From an uncultured Clostridia bacterium (lineage in GTDB: Bacteria > Bacillota > Clostridia > Oscillospirales > JAAYOS01), in the NCBI GenBank assembly GCA_944386395.1, contig CALXAZ010000036.1:1-6846 (forward strand): a stretch of 6,846 nucleotides of DNA. Direction: 5' to 3'. Shown here piece after piece: positions 5,327 to 6,846 of this stretch (position 1 is the first letter of the stretch; every line of letters begins with the position of its first letter). A model generated the notes under the pieces. It ran no database searches. It was not told where the DNA came from and saw nothing but the letters and a program-made list of their open reading frames with translations. A program made the translations under genes and the position numbers.

Positions 5327-5958
5327 CATGTATTTTTTATAATTATACTTTCAAGAGTGTCTGCAACATCCTCGCACGAGTCTAGACATTCTTCAAATTC
5401 TTCAAAAATATTTAACCATATCAGCTCATCACGGGCGCTGGCACTGCCCGAAAACAGCTCCCTTACAGACTCTGAGTACAGAACATCGCCATCGCTTTCA
5501 AGCGAGTTTACTTCGATAAGGCTCTTATATATCGTCTTTGAGCTTTTGAAGTTATGGAACTCGGTGAGAACCAACTCGAGAACCTTGCAGCATTTGCAAA
5601 TAAGTTCGGCAAACTTTAAAGCCTCGGGACGTATGGCTTTCATATGAAACATATACATCCTGCGAAGGACTTCGTCTATCGAATCGACTACATTGTCGAG
5701 ATCCTGGGCAAGAAGGATTATGTCCTCACGCTCTATTGGGGTCATAAATTCATGGGCGAGACGCTCTATCATCTGATGCTTTGCTGTGTCAGCGCTGTTT
5801 TCAATGCTGTGCATCTGCTGCATCCATTCACCGACCAGGGATGGGTTAAACGAGCTTACGCAATTCTGGAGAAGCTCGCCTGCCTTTGTAGCAGAGACGG
5901 CAGCGGAGTGAAAATATTCGAAGTAGTCAAAGTCGTCCTTCTTAAAAAGTTTTCCCAT
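5326..5958 (-). CDS. DUF47 / PhoU-like Pit accessory protein
   Basis: This 210-residue, mostly helical cytoplasmic protein belongs to the DUF47 (PhoU_div, YkaA-like) family. Typical features are the N-terminal FDYFEYF segment, the acidic helix patterns E53-x-x-x-D57 and E154-x-D-x-D158, the conserved T73-P-I-E-R-E-D79 turn followed by LAQDLDNVVDSIDE, and the C-terminal FEEFEECLDSCEDVADTLE. Such E/D repeats bind metal clusters in PhoU relatives. The family is usually encoded next to Pit phosphate transporters, and a role in controlling Pit is inferred. Here it follows pit by 18 nt and is almost surely co-transcribed. AGAGGGG lies about 10 nt before the ATG. The length is normal for the family. 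Confidence 0.92.
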   Translation of the reverse strand: MGKLFKKDDFDYFEYFHSAAVSATKAGELLQNCVSSFNPSLVGEWMQQMHSIENSADTAKHQMIERLAHEFMTPIEREDIILLAQDLDNVVDSIDEVLRRMYMFHMKAIRPEALKFAELICKCCKVLELVLTEFHNFKSSKTIYKSLIEVNSLESDGDVLYSESVRELFSGSASARDELIWLNIFEEFEECLDSCEDVADTLESIIIKNT

Positions 5959-5976
5959 ATTGCATATACCCCTCTC

Positions 5977-6846
5977 TTAAAATATCAGCATAAAAAGACG
6001 CGCCATTATAAAGCCCAGAAGCCCGCACCCGGGAAAGGTTAACACCCATGTCAGAACCATCTCTTTGACTACGCTCCAGTTTACTGCTGAAATCCGTTTT
6101 GAGGCGCCAACACCCATTATCGCGGTTGTCTTTGTATGAGTAGTGCTTACCGGTATGCCGGTAAGGGAGGATAGCAGCAGGCATCCAGCAGCGCCCATAT
6201 CGGCAGCAAAGCCCTGATAGGTCTGGAGCTTTACCATATCCATGCCTACAGATTTAATGATACGGTATCCTCCTATAGATGTACCAAGAGCCATTACAAT
6301 GGAGCAGAGGAGCATCAGCCACACCGGTATTTCAAAGTTGGATATTTCGCCCTGACCGCTTGCAAGAAATATACCAAGCAAGAATACGCTCATAAATTTT
6401 TGCCCGTCCTGGGCCCCGTGCATAAACGCCATTGCACCTCCGGCGAATATCTGAGCATTTTTGAAAAATGGCAGCGTTTTGGACCTGTCCATCCTGCGGC
6501 AGATAAGCTCGGTCAGTCTTGCCGCAGCGAAGCCGGTTACAAATCCCAGGACTGTAGAGAGGGCAAGCCCATAGAGCACCTTTGCCCATTCCATGGGATT
6601 GATGCCGGAGAAGCTGTTATGTAGAGCTATTGCCGCGCCCGAAAGACCGGCAATAAGGGCATGGCTCTCGCTTGTTGGTATGCCGAAGCGCCACGCAGCC
6701 GTTGCCCAAACAACTATGGCAAACAGAGCCGCGCAGAGAGCCACAGATGCATCCCCAGTGTCTCCTCCGAAATCTACCATGTTATATATCGTCATGGCGA
6801 CCTTAGAATTTATAAGGGTCATCACAAGCACACCGAAAAAGTTAAA
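5977..6846 (-). CDS. pit: Pit-family inorganic phosphate transporter (5' end outside window)
   Basis: The minus-strand frame is open from the TAA at 5979-5977 to the right edge (about 289 codons). The start is missing: the GTG at 6831 lies within the conserved segment NFFGVLVMTLINSKVA, which in family members comes about 40 residues after the true start. The first GFHDxxN signature should therefore be beyond the edge. Present are GIPTSESHALIAG (about 6650-6688), the second-half signature HGAQDGQK (6397-6420) and VSTTHTKTTAIMG (about 6113-6152). Many hydrophobic helices are visible. Pit proteins carry metal-phosphate or phosphate with protons or sodium at low affinity. The Q in GAQDGQK, where many members have N, is seen in a common bacterial branch. 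Together with DUF47 it forms the usual two-gene operon. Confidence 0.94.
   Translation of the reverse strand, partial: FNFFGVLVMTLINSKVAMTIYNMVDFGGDTGDASVALCAALFAIVVWATAAWRFGIPTSESHALIAGLSGAAIALHNSFSGINPMEWAKVLYGLALSTVLGFVTGFAAARLTELICRRMDRSKTLPFFKNAQIFAGGAMAFMHGAQDGQKFMSVFLLGIFLASGQGEISNFEIPVWLMLLCSIVMALGTSIGGYRIIKSVGMDMVKLQTYQGFAADMGAAGCLLLSSLTGIPVSTTHTKTTAIMGVGASKRISAVNWSVVKEMVLTWVLTFPGCGLLGFIMARLFMLIF

Noticed and set aside
5977..6831. Complete Pit protein starting at the GTG at 6831
   Set aside because: The frame stays open to the window edge and the residues before the GTG (NFFG) continue the conserved Pit sequence. The first signature motif is missing, so the real start is outside.

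Overview
The window looks like chromosomal DNA of a Gram-positive Clostridia-type bacterium (Firmicutes, perhaps Oscillospirales/Ruminococcaceae-like; this placement is inference). The grounds are strong GGAGG-type ribosome binding sites, consensus-like sigma-70/A promoters, a yybP-ykoY manganese riboswitch in front of mntP, a secreted protein joining a copper-amine-oxidase-type N domain to a SleB-type cell-wall hydrolase domain, and a Pit/DUF47 phosphate pair. GC content is moderate. No rRNA, tRNA, CRISPR array or complete mobile element is visible.

Layout from left to right. 1-747 (minus): a tyrosine recombinase cut by the left edge, so its catalytic tyrosine lies outside. 748-1013: its upstream region and a perfect 44-bp terminator palindrome belonging to the next gene. 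1014-1511 (minus): a GNAT N-acetyltransferase with an extended -10 promoter and an operator-like dyad just after the predicted transcription start. 1661-3356 (plus): a two-gene operon of a metal-dependent amidohydrolase and an overlapping PnuC-family membrane transporter. It is driven by a good promoter and preceded by a stem-forming leader RNA and an exact 19-bp tandem duplication that spans the start codon. 3442-3480: a perfect 39-bp inverted repeat between convergent genes. 3555-4118 (minus): mntP, a manganese exporter, with a full regulatory leader at 4131-4312 (promoter, yybP-ykoY aptamer, terminator). 4454-5266 (plus): the secreted SleB-type hydrolase. 5297-5326: a shared bidirectional terminator. 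5326-5958 and 5977-6846 (both minus): a DUF47/PhoU-like protein and a Pit phosphate transporter, the latter cut by the right edge.

Most of the window is housekeeping: manganese efflux controlled by a manganese-sensing RNA, low-affinity phosphate uptake with its usual DUF47 partner, and cell-wall remodelling. The part most likely to be undescribed is the amidohydrolase-PnuC operon. Transporter and hydrolase are translationally coupled, which suggests import of a nucleoside- or vitamin-like compound followed by hydrolysis. The transcript appears to begin almost at the base of a stable stem that could be a ligand-sensing RNA. I cannot assign that RNA to a known riboswitch class, and neither the substrate nor a regulatory role is proven by the sequence.
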